Source of the DNA: Mycolicibacterium litorale
Lineage (GTDB): Bacteria; Actinomycetota; Actinomycetes; Mycobacteriales; Mycobacteriaceae
Assembly (NCBI RefSeq): GCF_010731695.1
Contig: NZ_AP022586.1
Span: 2,666,001 to 2,730,000, forward strand
DNA: 64,000 bases
Direction: 5' to 3'
Positions within the stretch are counted from its first letter, which is position 1. Each line of letters starts with the position of its first letter. The translations under genes were made by a program, and so were the position numbers. Positions 8,164 through 16,234 of this stretch are shown here, piece after piece. The notes beneath the pieces are model-generated. The model worked only from the letters and a program-made list of their open reading frames with translations. It did no database searches and was not told the DNA's origin.

Positions 8164-10545
8164 TCAGCTGCCGACGTAGTCGGCGAGGTGCTTGCCGGTG
8201 AGCGTCTTGGGTGCCGCGACGAGGTCGGCGGGCGTGCCTTCGAAGACGATCCGGCCGCCGTCGTGTCCCGCCCCCGGGCCGAGGTCGATGATCCAGTCCG
8301 CGTGCGCCATGACGGCACGATGATGCTCGATGACGAGAACGGACTTCCCGGAGTCGACCAGCCGGTCGAGCAGGGCGAGCAACTGCTCCACATCGGCGAG
8401 ATGCAGACCGGAGGTCGGCTCGTCGAGCACGTAGACGTCCTTCTTGTCCGCACCGGTGTCCCCCAGCCGGGTGGCCAGCTTGAGCCGCTGCCGCTCACCA
8501 CCGGAGAGGGTGGTGAGCGGTTGACCGAGGCTGAGGTACCCCAGCCCCACATCGGCGAGCCGGTCGAGCACCTTGTGCGCGGCGGGGGTGCGGGCGTCAC
8601 CCTCGTCGAAGAAGGCGAGCGCGTCGGCCACCGACATCTCGAGGACGTCGGCGATGTTGCGGCCGCCGAGCGTGTACTCGAGCACCGAAGGCTGGAACCG
8701 CCTGCCCTCGCACTGTTCGCAGGGCGACTCCACGGTCGCCATCACGCCGAGTTCGGTGTAGATGACGCCGGCGCCCTTACAGGCCGGGCAGGCGCCTTCG
8801 GAGTTCGAGCTGAACAGCGCCGGCTTCACGCCGTTGGCCTTGGCGAACGCCTTTCGGATCGGATCGAGCACACCGGTGTAGGTCGCGGGATTGCTTCGTC
8901 GTGACCCACGGATCGCGCCCTGGTCGATCGAGACCACCTCGTCGCGGCCGGCCACCGAGCCGTCGATCAGCGAACTCTTACCCGAGCCCGCGACGCCGGT
9001 GAGCACCACCAGCACGCCGAGCGGGATGTCCACGTCGACGTCGCGCAGGTTGTTGGTCTTCGCGCCGCGTATCGCCAGGGTGCCCTTCGCCTGTCGCACA
9101 GACTTCTTCAGTGCCGCCCGGTCGGCGAGGTGACGCCCCGTGAGGGTGCCGCTGCGCCGGAGTTTCGCGACCGAACCCTCGAACACCACTTCTCCACCCG
9201 CGGCCCCGGCGCCGGGTCCGAGGTCGACGACATGGTCGGCGATGTCGATCGTCTCGGGTTTGTGCTCGACGACCAGCACGGTGTTCCCCTTGTCGCGCAA
9301 CCGCAGCAACAGCTCGTTCATGCGCTCGATGTCGTGGGGGTGCAGTCCGATCGTGGGTTCATCGAAGACGTAGGTCACATCGGTGAGTGAGGACCCGAGG
9401 TGACGGATCATTTTGGTGCGCTGAGCTTCTCCCCCCGACAGCGTGCCGGCGGGGCGGTCGAGTGAGAGGTAGCCGAGTCCGATCTCGGTGAACGAGTCGA
9501 GCAGGTGCTGCAATCCCTTGAGCAGCGGCCCGACCGAGGGCTCGTCGAGGCCGCGAACCCATTCGGCGAGGTCGCTGATCTGCATCGCACACACGTCGGC
9601 GATGCTGTGTCCCTTGATCTTCGACGACCGTGCCTCCTTGGTCAGGCGGGTGCCCTCGCAGTCCGGACAGGTCGCGAACGTCACCGCCCGCTCGACGAAC
9701 GCGCGGATGTGCGGTTGCATGGAGTCGACGTCCTTGGACAGGTACGACTTCTGGATCGTCGGAATCAGACCGGCGTAGGTGAGGTTCACGCCGTCGACCT
9801 TGATCTTCGTCGCCTCCCGGTACAGCAGGTCGTTGAGCTCTTTCTTGGTGTACTTGCGGATCGGCTTGTCGGGGTCGAAATAGCCGCAGCCGCGGTAGAT
9901 CCGGCCGTACCACCCGTCCATGCTGTAGCCCGGGACGGTGAGTGCGCCTTCGTTGAGCGATTTGGTGTCGTCGTAGAGCGCCGTGAGGTCGATGTCGGAT
10001 ACCGAACCGCGGCCCTCGCATCGCGGGCACATGCCGCCGGTGATCGAGAAGTCGCGTCGCTCCTTGACGGTCCTGCCGCCCTTCTCGAACGTCACCGCAC
10101 CGGCCCCGCTGATCGACGCGACGTTGAAGGAGAACGCCTGCGGCGAACCGATGTGGGGTTTGCCGAGGCGGCTGAACAGGATTCGCAGCATCGCGTGCGC
10201 GTCGGTGGCGGTGCCGACGGTGGAGCGCGGGTTGGCGCCCATCCGCTCCTGGTCGACGATGATCGCCGTGGTCAGGTTCTCCAGGACGTCCACGTCGGGG
10301 CGCGCCATCGACGGCATGAAGCCCTGGACGAACGCGCTGTAGGTCTCGTTGATGAGGCGCTGCGACTCCGCTGCGATGGTGCCGAACACCAGGGAGCTCT
10401 TACCCGATCCCGACACCCCGGTGAACACGGTCAGTCGACGTTTGGGCAGTTCGACGTCGACGTTCTTGAGGTTGTTCTCCCGCGCGCCGAGCACGCGGAT
10501 GACGTCGTGGCTGTCGGCGGTGGGCTTGCTCGTCGTACTCGACAT
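8164..10545 (-). CDS. Class II UvrA-like ABC ATPase (excinuclease/drug-resistance type)
   Basis: A 793-residue protein with two ABC modules as in UvrA: a first Walker A GVSGSGKSS near residue 45 and a second GVAGSGKSS near residue 510, signature motifs LSGGEAQRTKM and LSGGERQRLKL, and two Cys4 zinc modules (CPRCEGRG; CPACKGAG with CEQCEGRR). It is shorter than canonical UvrA (about 940-970 residues), consistent with the class that lacks the UvrB-binding insertion. Such proteins are linked to DNA-lesion handling or intercalating-drug resistance (DrrC/UvrA2 type). It starts 3 bases after the VOC gene stop, so an AraC-VOC-UvrA operon is likely. Confidence 0.9.
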   Translation of the reverse strand: MSSTTSKPTADSHDVIRVLGARENNLKNVDVELPKRRLTVFTGVSGSGKSSLVFGTIAAESQRLINETYSAFVQGFMPSMARPDVDVLENLTTAIIVDQERMGANPRSTVGTATDAHAMLRILFSRLGKPHIGSPQAFSFNVASISGAGAVTFEKGGRTVKERRDFSITGGMCPRCEGRGSVSDIDLTALYDDTKSLNEGALTVPGYSMDGWYGRIYRGCGYFDPDKPIRKYTKKELNDLLYREATKIKVDGVNLTYAGLIPTIQKSYLSKDVDSMQPHIRAFVERAVTFATCPDCEGTRLTKEARSSKIKGHSIADVCAMQISDLAEWVRGLDEPSVGPLLKGLQHLLDSFTEIGLGYLSLDRPAGTLSGGEAQRTKMIRHLGSSLTDVTYVFDEPTIGLHPHDIERMNELLLRLRDKGNTVLVVEHKPETIDIADHVVDLGPGAGAAGGEVVFEGSVAKLRRSGTLTGRHLADRAALKKSVRQAKGTLAIRGAKTNNLRDVDVDIPLGVLVVLTGVAGSGKSSLIDGSVAGRDEVVSIDQGAIRGSRRSNPATYTGVLDPIRKAFAKANGVKPALFSSNSEGACPACKGAGVIYTELGVMATVESPCEQCEGRRFQPSVLEYTLGGRNIADVLEMSVADALAFFDEGDARTPAAHKVLDRLADVGLGYLSLGQPLTTLSGGERQRLKLATRLGDTGADKKDVYVLDEPTSGLHLADVEQLLALLDRLVDSGKSVLVIEHHRAVMAHADWIIDLGPGAGHDGGRIVFEGTPADLVAAPKTLTGKHLADYVGS

Positions 10546-10548
10546 GGC

Positions 10549-10959
10549 TCAGGGCAGCTCCTGGATGCGGATCATCGTGCCCGCGGGATCGCGGACAGCG
10601 CAGTCACGAACACCGTACGGCTGAACGGTCGGCTCCTGGACGATGTCGGCGTCACGCGACTGCAACCGCTCGAAGGTGGCGTCGAGGTCCTTGGTGGCCA
10701 GCACGATGATCGCGTAGGTGCCTTTGGCCATCATCTCGGCGATGACGCGACGCTCCTCGTCGGTCACTCCCGGGTCGGCGGCCGGCGGGTGCAGGACGAT
10801 CGACGTCCCGGGCTGATTCGGCGGCCCCACGGTGATCCAGCGCATGGTGCCGCCGCCGACGTCGAGGCGCACCTCGAAGCCGAGCGTGTCGCGGTAGAAG
10901 GCCAGCGACTCCTCGGGGTCTTCGTGCGGGAGGAAGGTGTTGTGAATCGTGATGTCCAT
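10549..10959 (-). CDS. VOC-superfamily (glyoxalase/bleomycin-resistance fold) protein
   Basis: A 136-residue single-module VOC protein. It carries the HEDPEESLAFYRDTLGFEV opening and a C-terminal YGVRDCAVRDPAGTMIRIQE, with betaalphabetabetabeta spacing typical of glyoxalase-type metal-binding or drug-sequestering proteins. A metal-ligand Glu is present in the final strand (RIQE). The gene lies 4 bases after the AraC stop and 3 bases before the UvrA-like start, so all three are probably one transcript. A role in binding or modifying a small toxic compound is inferred from this company. Confidence 0.85.
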   Translation of the reverse strand: MDITIHNTFLPHEDPEESLAFYRDTLGFEVRLDVGGGTMRWITVGPPNQPGTSIVLHPPAADPGVTDEERRVIAEMMAKGTYAIIVLATKDLDATFERLQSRDADIVQEPTVQPYGVRDCAVRDPAGTMIRIQELP

Positions 10960-10963
10960 GGCC

Positions 10964-11404
10964 TCACCGTAAGTGGGGTGCGGCCGCGGAGGCTTCTCGA
11001 TTCCTGACCGGTCTGGTCACCACCTTGGTCACACACGACGGCGGCTCTGCCGTGGCGTCGGCCCACTGCTGCCGGTAGGTGCTGGGTGGCGCTCCCACCA
11101 GCTCGGTGAATCGGGTGCTGAACGTGCCGAGCGACGAACAGCCAACGGCGAAGCAGACTTCGGTGACGCTCAGGTCGCCACGGCGCAACAACGCCATCGC
11201 CCGTTCGATTCGCCGGGTCATCAGATAGCTGTACGGCGATTCGCCGTAGGCGAGTTTGAACTGCCGGCTGAGGTGGCCCGCGGACATGTGGACCGCGCGG
11301 GCGAGCGCCTCGACGTCGAGGGGCTGCGCGTAATCCCGGTCGATCCGGTCGCGCACCCTGCGGAGGCGCCTCAGATCGCTGAGCCGCTGCGCATCAGCAG
11401 CCAC
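10964..11404 (-). CDS. AraC-family regulator lacking a sensory domain
   Basis: At 146 residues it is essentially only the tandem HTH DNA-binding domain of AraC/XylS proteins: first HTH VEALARAVHMSAGHLSRQFK (about residues 30-50) and second HTH LSVTEVCFAVGCSSLGTFSTRF (about residues 78-100). No N-terminal effector domain is present, so it may respond through level, partner or redox state. It is promoter-proximal in the AraC-VOC-UvrA operon and is the obvious candidate regulator of it. The PE-PPE-domain gene ends 10 bases upstream on the same strand. Confidence 0.87.
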   Translation of the reverse strand: MAADAQRLSDLRRLRRVRDRIDRDYAQPLDVEALARAVHMSAGHLSRQFKLAYGESPYSYLMTRRIERAMALLRRGDLSVTEVCFAVGCSSLGTFSTRFTELVGAPPSTYRQQWADATAEPPSCVTKVVTRPVRNREASAAAPHLR

Positions 11405-11414
11405 GCCCGGAAGT

Positions 11415-12356
11415 TTACGACGGCCCGCCCTCGGTGGGGTCGCTGTCCGAGTCGTCGTCGGTGTTCGACGCCGCGGGCGTCGCGTCGTCGTCGGTCGCGT
11501 CCGTGTCGTCGTCGCGACCGGACGTCGGCTTGGGGTCGTTGCGCTTGTAGCCGGCGTTCACGATCGGACGGAGGTGGTCGTCCACCTCGTCGACGATGCT
11601 GCGCGGCACGCCCAGCTGACGCAACGGCTGAGTCAACGGCAGGTTCTTCGTGGGCACCAGGTACTCGGTGGTCTTACCGCCCAGGGTGTTGGTCTTCGTG
11701 GTGATGTGACTGTCCGGGACCGCCGTCAGGTCGACGCCGTAGGAGGGGTGCAGATACGCCACACCCATCACGGCGTTCGCGGTGGCGAGCAGGTTCTGGG
11801 GGCGGTCGGGGAAGTCGGCGATCCCGTCGTACTCGCGGGTGACGTACACCGTCTCGTAGGGGGTTTCGACCAATGGCTCGGGACGCGTGATGCCGATGGC
11901 GGGGATTCGTATCCCCTCCGGCACCCAGTTGGCGACCCCGCCGGAGGGGCGGGCCGGGTCGCCGATGTAGACGAAGCGCAGCTCGTCGGGGGCGGGTCGC
12001 CGCGCGGCGGGCAGTGCCATGATGCGCCGCTCCTCCTCGTGCAGCACCAGGCTTCCCTGCGAGACCCCGATGACTGATTTCGGCCCCTTCGTGGCGGTGA
12101 CCGCATCACCGAGTTGCCTGGCGCCGATGGCGACCGACTCGTTCATGAGCACCGGTGAGGCGGGATACCCGACGCCCACCAAAGTGTCGTCGCGGCCCGC
12201 ATAGACGTCGTTTTGCAGCCAGGCCATCTGTGAGTGCGTCGGCGTGCCGGGCCAGCCGGTGCCGCCGACGTAGAGGGCGGTGTCGCCTGCGGCCGGGGCG
12301 GCGGTCGTGATCGCGATCGCGGTAGCGGCGGAAGCCAGCTTGAGGACGCCGTTCAT
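11415..12356 (-). CDS. Exported PE-PPE-domain serine hydrolase
   Basis: A 313-residue protein with a signal peptide (AIAITTAAPAAGDTALYVGG) followed by a PE-PPE C-terminal domain (PF08237-type), an alpha/beta hydrolase fold unique to mycobacterial lipases and acyltransferases. The nucleophile motif is GVSQGS (residues about 98-103). GDPARPSGG matches a conserved segment, and a later Asp and His complete a likely triad. It has no PE or PPE N-terminal secretion domain, so export is by the general pathway. The last 45 residues are an acidic low-complexity tail (DDDTDATDDDATP). Related proteins act on mycolate or trehalose lipids; the substrate here is unknown. Confidence 0.85.
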   Translation of the reverse strand: MNGVLKLASAATAIAITTAAPAAGDTALYVGGTGWPGTPTHSQMAWLQNDVYAGRDDTLVGVGYPASPVLMNESVAIGARQLGDAVTATKGPKSVIGVSQGSLVLHEEERRIMALPAARRPAPDELRFVYIGDPARPSGGVANWVPEGIRIPAIGITRPEPLVETPYETVYVTREYDGIADFPDRPQNLLATANAVMGVAYLHPSYGVDLTAVPDSHITTKTNTLGGKTTEYLVPTKNLPLTQPLRQLGVPRSIVDEVDDHLRPIVNAGYKRNDPKPTSGRDDDTDATDDDATPAASNTDDDSDSDPTEGGPS

Positions 12357-12389
12357 GGCGGCACTTTAACCCCTTTAAGGATGGCTTCA

Positions 12390-12436
12390 GCAACCTATTG
12401 TTGCAGACAAAAAGACACTTCAAGCAACCTATTTGC
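12390..12436. repeat. Paired inverted repeats GCAACCTAT..TTGC between divergent genes
   Basis: GCAAC-CTATT-GTTGC (12390-12404) and GCAA-CCTAT-TTGC (12424-12436) are near-identical palindromes whose starts lie 34 bases apart. They fall in the 145-base gap between the PE-PPE-domain gene and a small HTH gene. CTTTAAGGATGG (around 12373) and CCTTAAGGATGA (around 12461) are a second related pair flanking them. This arrangement suits an operator for the adjacent HTH protein. Confidence 0.5.
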
Positions 12437-12487
12437 AGATGAAAGCAGAGATGGTTTCGTCCTTAAGGATGACAACGCGGGGTCGGG

Positions 12488-12493
12488 TAGGCT
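12488..12493 (+). promoter_or_regulatory. -10 element for a probably leaderless small HTH gene
   Basis: TAGGCT lies 8 bases before GTG 12502 and matches mycobacterial TANNNT -10 sites; no Shine-Dalgarno sequence is visible. Confidence 0.4.
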
Positions 12494-12501
12494 CACGATC
12501 C

Positions 12502-12675
12502 GTGGTGCTGCATTTCATGTCACGAGGTGAAATCGCCGAATATCTCGGCGTCAGCCTCGCGACCGTGAAGGGCTATGTGGACTTCCCGGAACCCGACGTC
12601 ACGGTGGGCCGCAACCAGGGCTGGGCCCGCGAGACCGTCGACAAGTGGCTCGAGGGACGGCGCCGGGCGAAGTGA
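12502..12675 (+). CDS. Small HTH (AlpA/excisionase-like) DNA-binding protein
   Basis: About 57 residues from GTG 12502 (52 if ATG 12517 is used). The core SRGEIAEYLGVSLATVKGYV is a classic winged-helix HTH of the MerR/AlpA type, followed by WARETVDKWLEGRRR, the helix that locks against the HTH in excisionase-like proteins and in many short mycobacterial regulators. The start is chosen for the TAGGCT -10 element 8 bases upstream. Paired palindromes lie directly upstream and may be its own operator. It is divergent from the PE-PPE-domain gene and convergent, stop to stop, with the 71-residue gene on its right. Confidence 0.75.
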   Translation: MVLHFMSRGEIAEYLGVSLATVKGYVDFPEPDVTVGRNQGWARETVDKWLEGRRRAK

Positions 12676-12891
12676 CTAGCTCGGCCACCGCTCGATGATG
12701 CGCCCGTCGCAGCGAAGTTGAACAGCGGTGTGACGCTGACCGCCCGCGGCCTGCAGCTTCTCGGCGTACATCTGTCGGGCGTCGGCTTCGTCGGCCGCGT
12801 CCGTCGTGGTGGACTGCAAATCTTCGTCCGAGGGTTGCTCGATGCCCTGCTCGAACGGCGCCACGACCACGACATCCCATTTCGCTGTCAT
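12676..12891 (-). CDS. Small conserved hypothetical protein
   Basis: A 71-residue acidic protein beginning MTAKWDVVVVAPFEQG. The sequence is rich in Asp/Glu/Ala in the middle (DAADEADARQMYAEKLQAAG) and ends in a strand-like TAVQLRCDGRIIERW. No family is recognised. Its start is supported by the -10 GATACT six bases before the ATG and by codon use; the longer frame to 13119 is the shadow of the F420 gene. It is divergent from that gene with a 51-base gap. Confidence 0.6.
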   Translation of the reverse strand: MTAKWDVVVVAPFEQGIEQPSDEDLQSTTTDAADEADARQMYAEKLQAAGGQRHTAVQLRCDGRIIERWPS

Positions 12892-12897
12892 GCGCCC

Positions 12898-12903
12898 AGT
12901 ATC
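12898..12903 (-). promoter_or_regulatory. -10 element, leaderless start at 12891
   Basis: GATACT read on the minus strand is followed by GGGCGC and then ATG, the spacing expected for leaderless mycobacterial transcripts. Confidence 0.45.
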
Positions 12904-12942
12904 GCCTCGCTTGAGCCGGGACAGTTGGGGCATCCACTTCAC

Positions 12943-13374
12943 ATGACATCGCCACTGCTGACCGACGACGCCAAGAAGATGTTGTCGAAGCCCAACCCTG
13001 CCGTCATCAGTACCGTCCGACGCGACGGCCAGCCCGTATCGGCCGCCACGTGGTACCTCCTGCGGGACGACGGCCGCGTCCTGGTCAACATGGACGTCGC
13101 CAGAAAGCGCCTGCAGCACATGCGCAATGAGCCGCGCGTGTCACTCACGGTCATCGACGACACCGACTGGTACACCCACCTCACACTCATCGGACACGTC
13201 GCCGAGATGTACGACGACGAGGGTCTCGCCGACATCGACGCGCTTTCACAGCACTATCAGGGGCAGCCGTACCCCGACCGGGAGCGACCCCGCGTCAGCG
13301 CGCTGATCGAGGTGGACCGGGTGCACGGCTGGGGCGCGCAGAAGAACAACGATCAGCCCGACGGGCGAGGCTGA
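12943..13374 (+). CDS. PPOX-class F420-dependent oxidoreductase
   Basis: A 143-residue split-barrel flavin/deazaflavin-binding protein. MTSPLLTDDAKKMLSKPNPAVISTVRRDGQ is the standard opening of Rv1155/Rv2074-type proteins, followed by VSAATWYLLRDDGRVLVNM and the dimer-interface LTVIDD..YTHLTLIGHV. Such proteins bind F420 or FMN and reduce heme-breakdown products, quinones or other small molecules; the exact substrate is not readable. The start at 12943 was chosen because family members begin two residues before the conserved SPLL. It probably ends core-like DNA before the accessory region that starts near 13.4 kb. Confidence 0.85.
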   Translation: MTSPLLTDDAKKMLSKPNPAVISTVRRDGQPVSAATWYLLRDDGRVLVNMDVARKRLQHMRNEPRVSLTVIDDTDWYTHLTLIGHVAEMYDDEGLADIDALSQHYQGQPYPDRERPRVSALIEVDRVHGWGAQKNNDQPDGRG

Positions 13375-13394
13375 GCTGCCCGTCCGCGCAAACA

Positions 13395-13417
13395 ACGAAA
13401 CCCGCCCCGGCCGATGG
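13395..13417. repeat. Fragment of the tRNA-Ala-linked terminator repeat
   Basis: ACGAAACCCGCCCCGGCC followed by GATGG matches the same segment at 15262-15284 and 37422-37444 with one or two differences. It is the left arm of the terminator hairpin that accompanies the two tRNA 3' fragments. Homology stops at GATGG; no tRNA sequence follows. It may be the leftmost scar of element insertion. Confidence 0.5.
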
Positions 13418-13750
13418 TAGGTCGTCGGTCTTCGCTGCATGCCTCGTGATCGTGACAAGAGTCAGCGGCAGCGCAACCAGGTCGTGGTCGAGATCAGGCT
13501 TGCCACTCGCAGCAGATGTTCGAGTAACTGGATCCGGCACTGATGGGGCGTCACGTCGAGGTCGCAAGTCGTGAATGCCACCGCCCTGACTGCCTGATGG
13601 CTCGGATCGATGCGGTGCACTCACCGCCATCCGACGCTGACCGAAGTACTACCGATAGCCCTTGCCATGGCCACGATTAAGCTAGCCCCTGCTACGACGG
13701 CGATCGGGCAACTTGTGTCTCTTCATGTGGTGACGAATGTGCGCGTGCCC

Positions 13751-13756
13751 TAGCAT
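13751..13756 (+). promoter_or_regulatory. -10 element, leaderless GTG at 13763
   Basis: TAGCAT followed by six bases and then GTG; no Shine-Dalgarno sequence. Confidence 0.45.
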
Positions 13757-13762
13757 CCGCGT

Positions 13763-14998
13763 GTGGCACGAAATCGGGGGGCGCGGCCGCGCAAGAATTC
13801 GACCAAAAGAACAAGACGAGGACACGGGCAGGACGCAGCCGAAGGAAGACCAAAGGCAGATTCGCCACCCGTAGACACTCCGGTGCCCACGGAGCAGGCG
13901 ACCTCGGAAGAGCGGTCGAGCGTGGCATCCGCCTCGAATACTGCAAGTTGTCGTTATAAGAGAGATACCGGCCAACGTGTCCTCGTCCAGATACTTGTTA
14001 TGGCCGCCCTCTTTGGTGTCTCCTTGGCCGCAGGCTTCAGATATCGGCCAGAGGATAGCCGGCTTGAACCCTTTCCAGATAACGGTGTCGTAATCGAACT
14101 GGCGAGGAGCTACAAGAGCGGCGAGGATCGGTACCCACTAATGGCCGTCCAATGGCAGGAATCACACGGCACCGAGTCCTCAGACATGGGGGAAGCAATC
14201 CCGTTCCTGGCCCTACCGGATATCGAGAATGAAGAAACTACAAGGGTCATGATCTCGGCCATCTATGACACGCCGGGATTCCCCGTAGGTACGAAGTGGG
14301 ACGCGAGCTTCGATCTTCCGGACGGGGCAACTCTCGAAAAGTGCGCTACCCTGCCTGGTCTGACTTGCAAGCCGGAGGACAGCAAAATCCCGGCTGGCCA
14401 GGGTCGAACTGCGAAGGTCGTCCGGGTGACTGGAGAGATGGCCGACGAAGGCCCATACTCGCAGACACAAACCAACGCTCTTCTCATCCGCGCTGACATC
14501 TCCGGTCCTCCAGGACTGATCTTCTCGAAATCACGGACCAAGGCGCTTGTTCGGTATCCCACCGTCGTGGTCAGGCCATCCTCGGGTCCACCCGAAGATC
14601 CGAACAACCCCACCGAGACCACGCCTATCGAGGTGATGTCACAGGTGATGTTCGATCGAGCGAATGGGCTTTCTTGGTCCGAGCCGCCCGCCGCTTCGGC
14701 CATGCTAGATGGCATGAATTCGTCGATCTTCGTAAACGGAGAGCGCGAGAGTCTTTCGCCGCAGGACTCTGCGCAGTGGCTTTACACAATGTACGACGGC
14801 ATGCCACTGAGCATCCCAGCCATCAGCGGTACGGACGACGACGTCATTGAGCAGGACTCGCAAGACCTGTTCTATGCCGGTGTCTGGTTCGGTATCGCCG
14901 GCGGTACCGCTGTCACTGGCCTTCAACAAGTGATCGTCGGGTGGCCAAACCGAAAGCGAATGGGCGAACTATGGCGGCGGTTTCGGCGGCGAGAGTAA
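13763..14998 (+). CDS. Hypothetical bitopic membrane protein with large external domain
   Basis: A 411-residue protein of no recognised family. It has a basic N-terminus (KKN, TKRTRRG; residues 1-30), a Pro/Ser-rich stretch, a transmembrane helix (VLVQILVMAALFGVSLAAGF, about residues 73-92), a roughly 280-residue domain of strand-like sequence with two Cys (CATLPGLTCKP, likely a disulphide), a second hydrophobic segment (about 372-392) and a short basic tail (KRMGELWRRFRRR). Its base and codon use looks noticeably less GC-rich than the neighbours. It is the only gene between the repeat traces at 13395 and 15262, consistent with acquisition. Confidence 0.7.
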   Translation: MARNRGARPRKNSTKRTRRGHGQDAAEGRPKADSPPVDTPVPTEQATSEERSSVASASNTASCRYKRDTGQRVLVQILVMAALFGVSLAAGFRYRPEDSRLEPFPDNGVVIELARSYKSGEDRYPLMAVQWQESHGTESSDMGEAIPFLALPDIENEETTRVMISAIYDTPGFPVGTKWDASFDLPDGATLEKCATLPGLTCKPEDSKIPAGQGRTAKVVRVTGEMADEGPYSQTQTNALLIRADISGPPGLIFSKSRTKALVRYPTVVVRPSSGPPEDPNNPTETTPIEVMSQVMFDRANGLSWSEPPAASAMLDGMNSSIFVNGERESLSPQDSAQWLYTMYDGMPLSIPAISGTDDDVIEQDSQDLFYAGVWFGIAGGTAVTGLQQVIVGWPNRKRMGELWRRFRRRE

Positions 14999-15261
14999 CC
15001 GAAGTTGATCAGGGTTTGCATCAACCATCTCCTAGCTAGTTGGCTGAAAGCGTGCTGTACCGAACGCGCAGCGCTGATGAGAGAACTCGGTCGGTACTTG
15101 CCACCTGGGTGAACGCGACTCGCGACACCATGCCGCATTGCGTCAGCTGTTGACCAAAAATCTGACGACAGTAGCGTGCCCAACTACGTCAACAACACGG
15201 CGTTCAAGCCGGTAGAGAGCCTGTTCGCGGTCGCTGCGGTCCTGGCAGTGTGGGGGCACAA

Positions 15262-15334
15262 GACGAAGCCCGCCTCGGCCGATGGCCGAAGCGGGGTCTC
15301 GAACTGTGGAGCCAAGGGGATTCGAACCCCTGAC
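15262..15334 (-). repeat. tRNA-Ala 3'-end fragment plus terminator (att-like scar)
   Basis: 15306-15334 matches the last 29 bases of tRNA-Ala(GGC) at 38279-38351 with one mismatch (acceptor 3' strand and complete T-arm), then diverges. Immediately on its 3' side is a hairpin (stem 15268-15279 with 15283-15294, one mismatch), read on the minus strand as a tRNA terminator. No 5' half is present, so this is not a functional tRNA. It is the pattern left by integration at the 3' end of a tRNA gene. Confidence 0.75.
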
Positions 15335-15489
15335 CATCGCAGCATGTCGCCGCTCAACCGCGGGTGCGACTCTTGGCACGCACCGTGCCCGCGGCGGTAC
15401 CTTAAAACACCGGTGACGGAGCAATCTCGTTCAGGTTGAGATGCGATGTCAGACCGCTGCTGCTCGAAGAATACTGCGATCATCGGCAG

Positions 15490-16227
15490 GTGGCACCCAG
15501 AGCAGAGTCGAAGACGGACAGCAGGCTGGCGGCTCGTCTTGCCGCGCTGGCCTCGCTCGGCGCTTGTGTCATTCACTTCGCCGTCGTACCGAATCACTGG
15601 CACGAGTGGATGCCGGCGGGGGTTTTCTTCGCATCCCTCGCAACTTTCCAATTGATATGGGCCCGTTTGGTTCTCGCCCGCACCACGACCCCCGTGCTAG
15701 CTCTCGGCATCATGGCCAACGTCGGCGCAATTGCGCTGTGGGCATTGTCCAGGACCGCCGGTGCGCCATTCGGGCCACACGCCGGTTCAGCCGAACTGGT
15801 CCAAGCCGCAGACCTCTGCGCCCTGCTACTGCAGATCTATGTCGTGATGGGAGCCGCTTGGGTGTGGCACCAGGGCCTGCAAGGGGTGCCCGTGCCGGGC
15901 TTCGCCAGCGCGGTAATTCTTTTCGGCGCGGCTGGTGTGGTCGCGCTGGCGTCCGCGGTCGGTGTCGCATCGGGACTGCGCCACGGCCATCATGCGCCTT
16001 CAGGTGCAGAAGCAGGGGCCGGTCACCACGGCACGAGCGCAGGGCACGTAGACGGCCATCACGGTCACGCCGAGCCGACCGCTCCGCCACCGGCCATCGA
16101 ACCCGCGCGCACGCCGGCGATATCAACCCGGCCGCCAGTACCGGCACAGGTGCTGACACTGGTCCCATTCCCACCGCCGGCAGCAGAGCCGTTGCATGAC
16201 CATGGTGATCACGACCACGGCCACTAA
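15490..16227 (+). CDS. His-rich-tailed multi-pass membrane protein
   Basis: About 245 residues from GTG 15490 (an ATG at 15436 would add 18 residues of unlikely sequence). Four hydrophobic segments are visible (about residues 17-32, 43-62, 68-87, 109-128), then a fifth near 140-160. The C-terminus is striking: HGHHAPSG, GHHGTSAGHVDGHHGHAEP, then a Pro-rich stretch and a final HDHGDHDHGH. Such tails bind Zn, Ni, Co or Cu ions. It lies immediately inside the left repeat of the island and runs convergently with a decayed P-type ATPase. A role in metal handling is inferred; no family was recognised. Confidence 0.7.
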   Translation: MAPRAESKTDSRLAARLAALASLGACVIHFAVVPNHWHEWMPAGVFFASLATFQLIWARLVLARTTTPVLALGIMANVGAIALWALSRTAGAPFGPHAGSAELVQAADLCALLLQIYVVMGAAWVWHQGLQGVPVPGFASAVILFGAAGVVALASAVGVASGLRHGHHAPSGAEAGAGHHGTSAGHVDGHHGHAEPTAPPPAIEPARTPAISTRPPVPAQVLTLVPFPPPAAEPLHDHGDHDHGH

Positions 16228-16234
16228 ATTGCGG

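Larger units (their letters stand above)
13375..13762. other. Intergenic stretch without a recognisable gene
   Basis: Only shadow frames occur here. The notable content is the 23-base sequence at 13395-13417 shared with the two tRNA-linked repeats downstream, and the promoter of the gene at 13763. Confidence 0.6.

Noticed and set aside
13360..13384. Hairpin GACGGGC/GCCCGTC after the F420 gene as a terminator
   Set aside because: 7-bp stem with an 11-base loop and no T-run.
15176..15439. Plus-strand frame containing AKGIRTPD
   Set aside because: It is the antisense translation of a tRNA 3' end; the same artefact recurs at 37330-37785.
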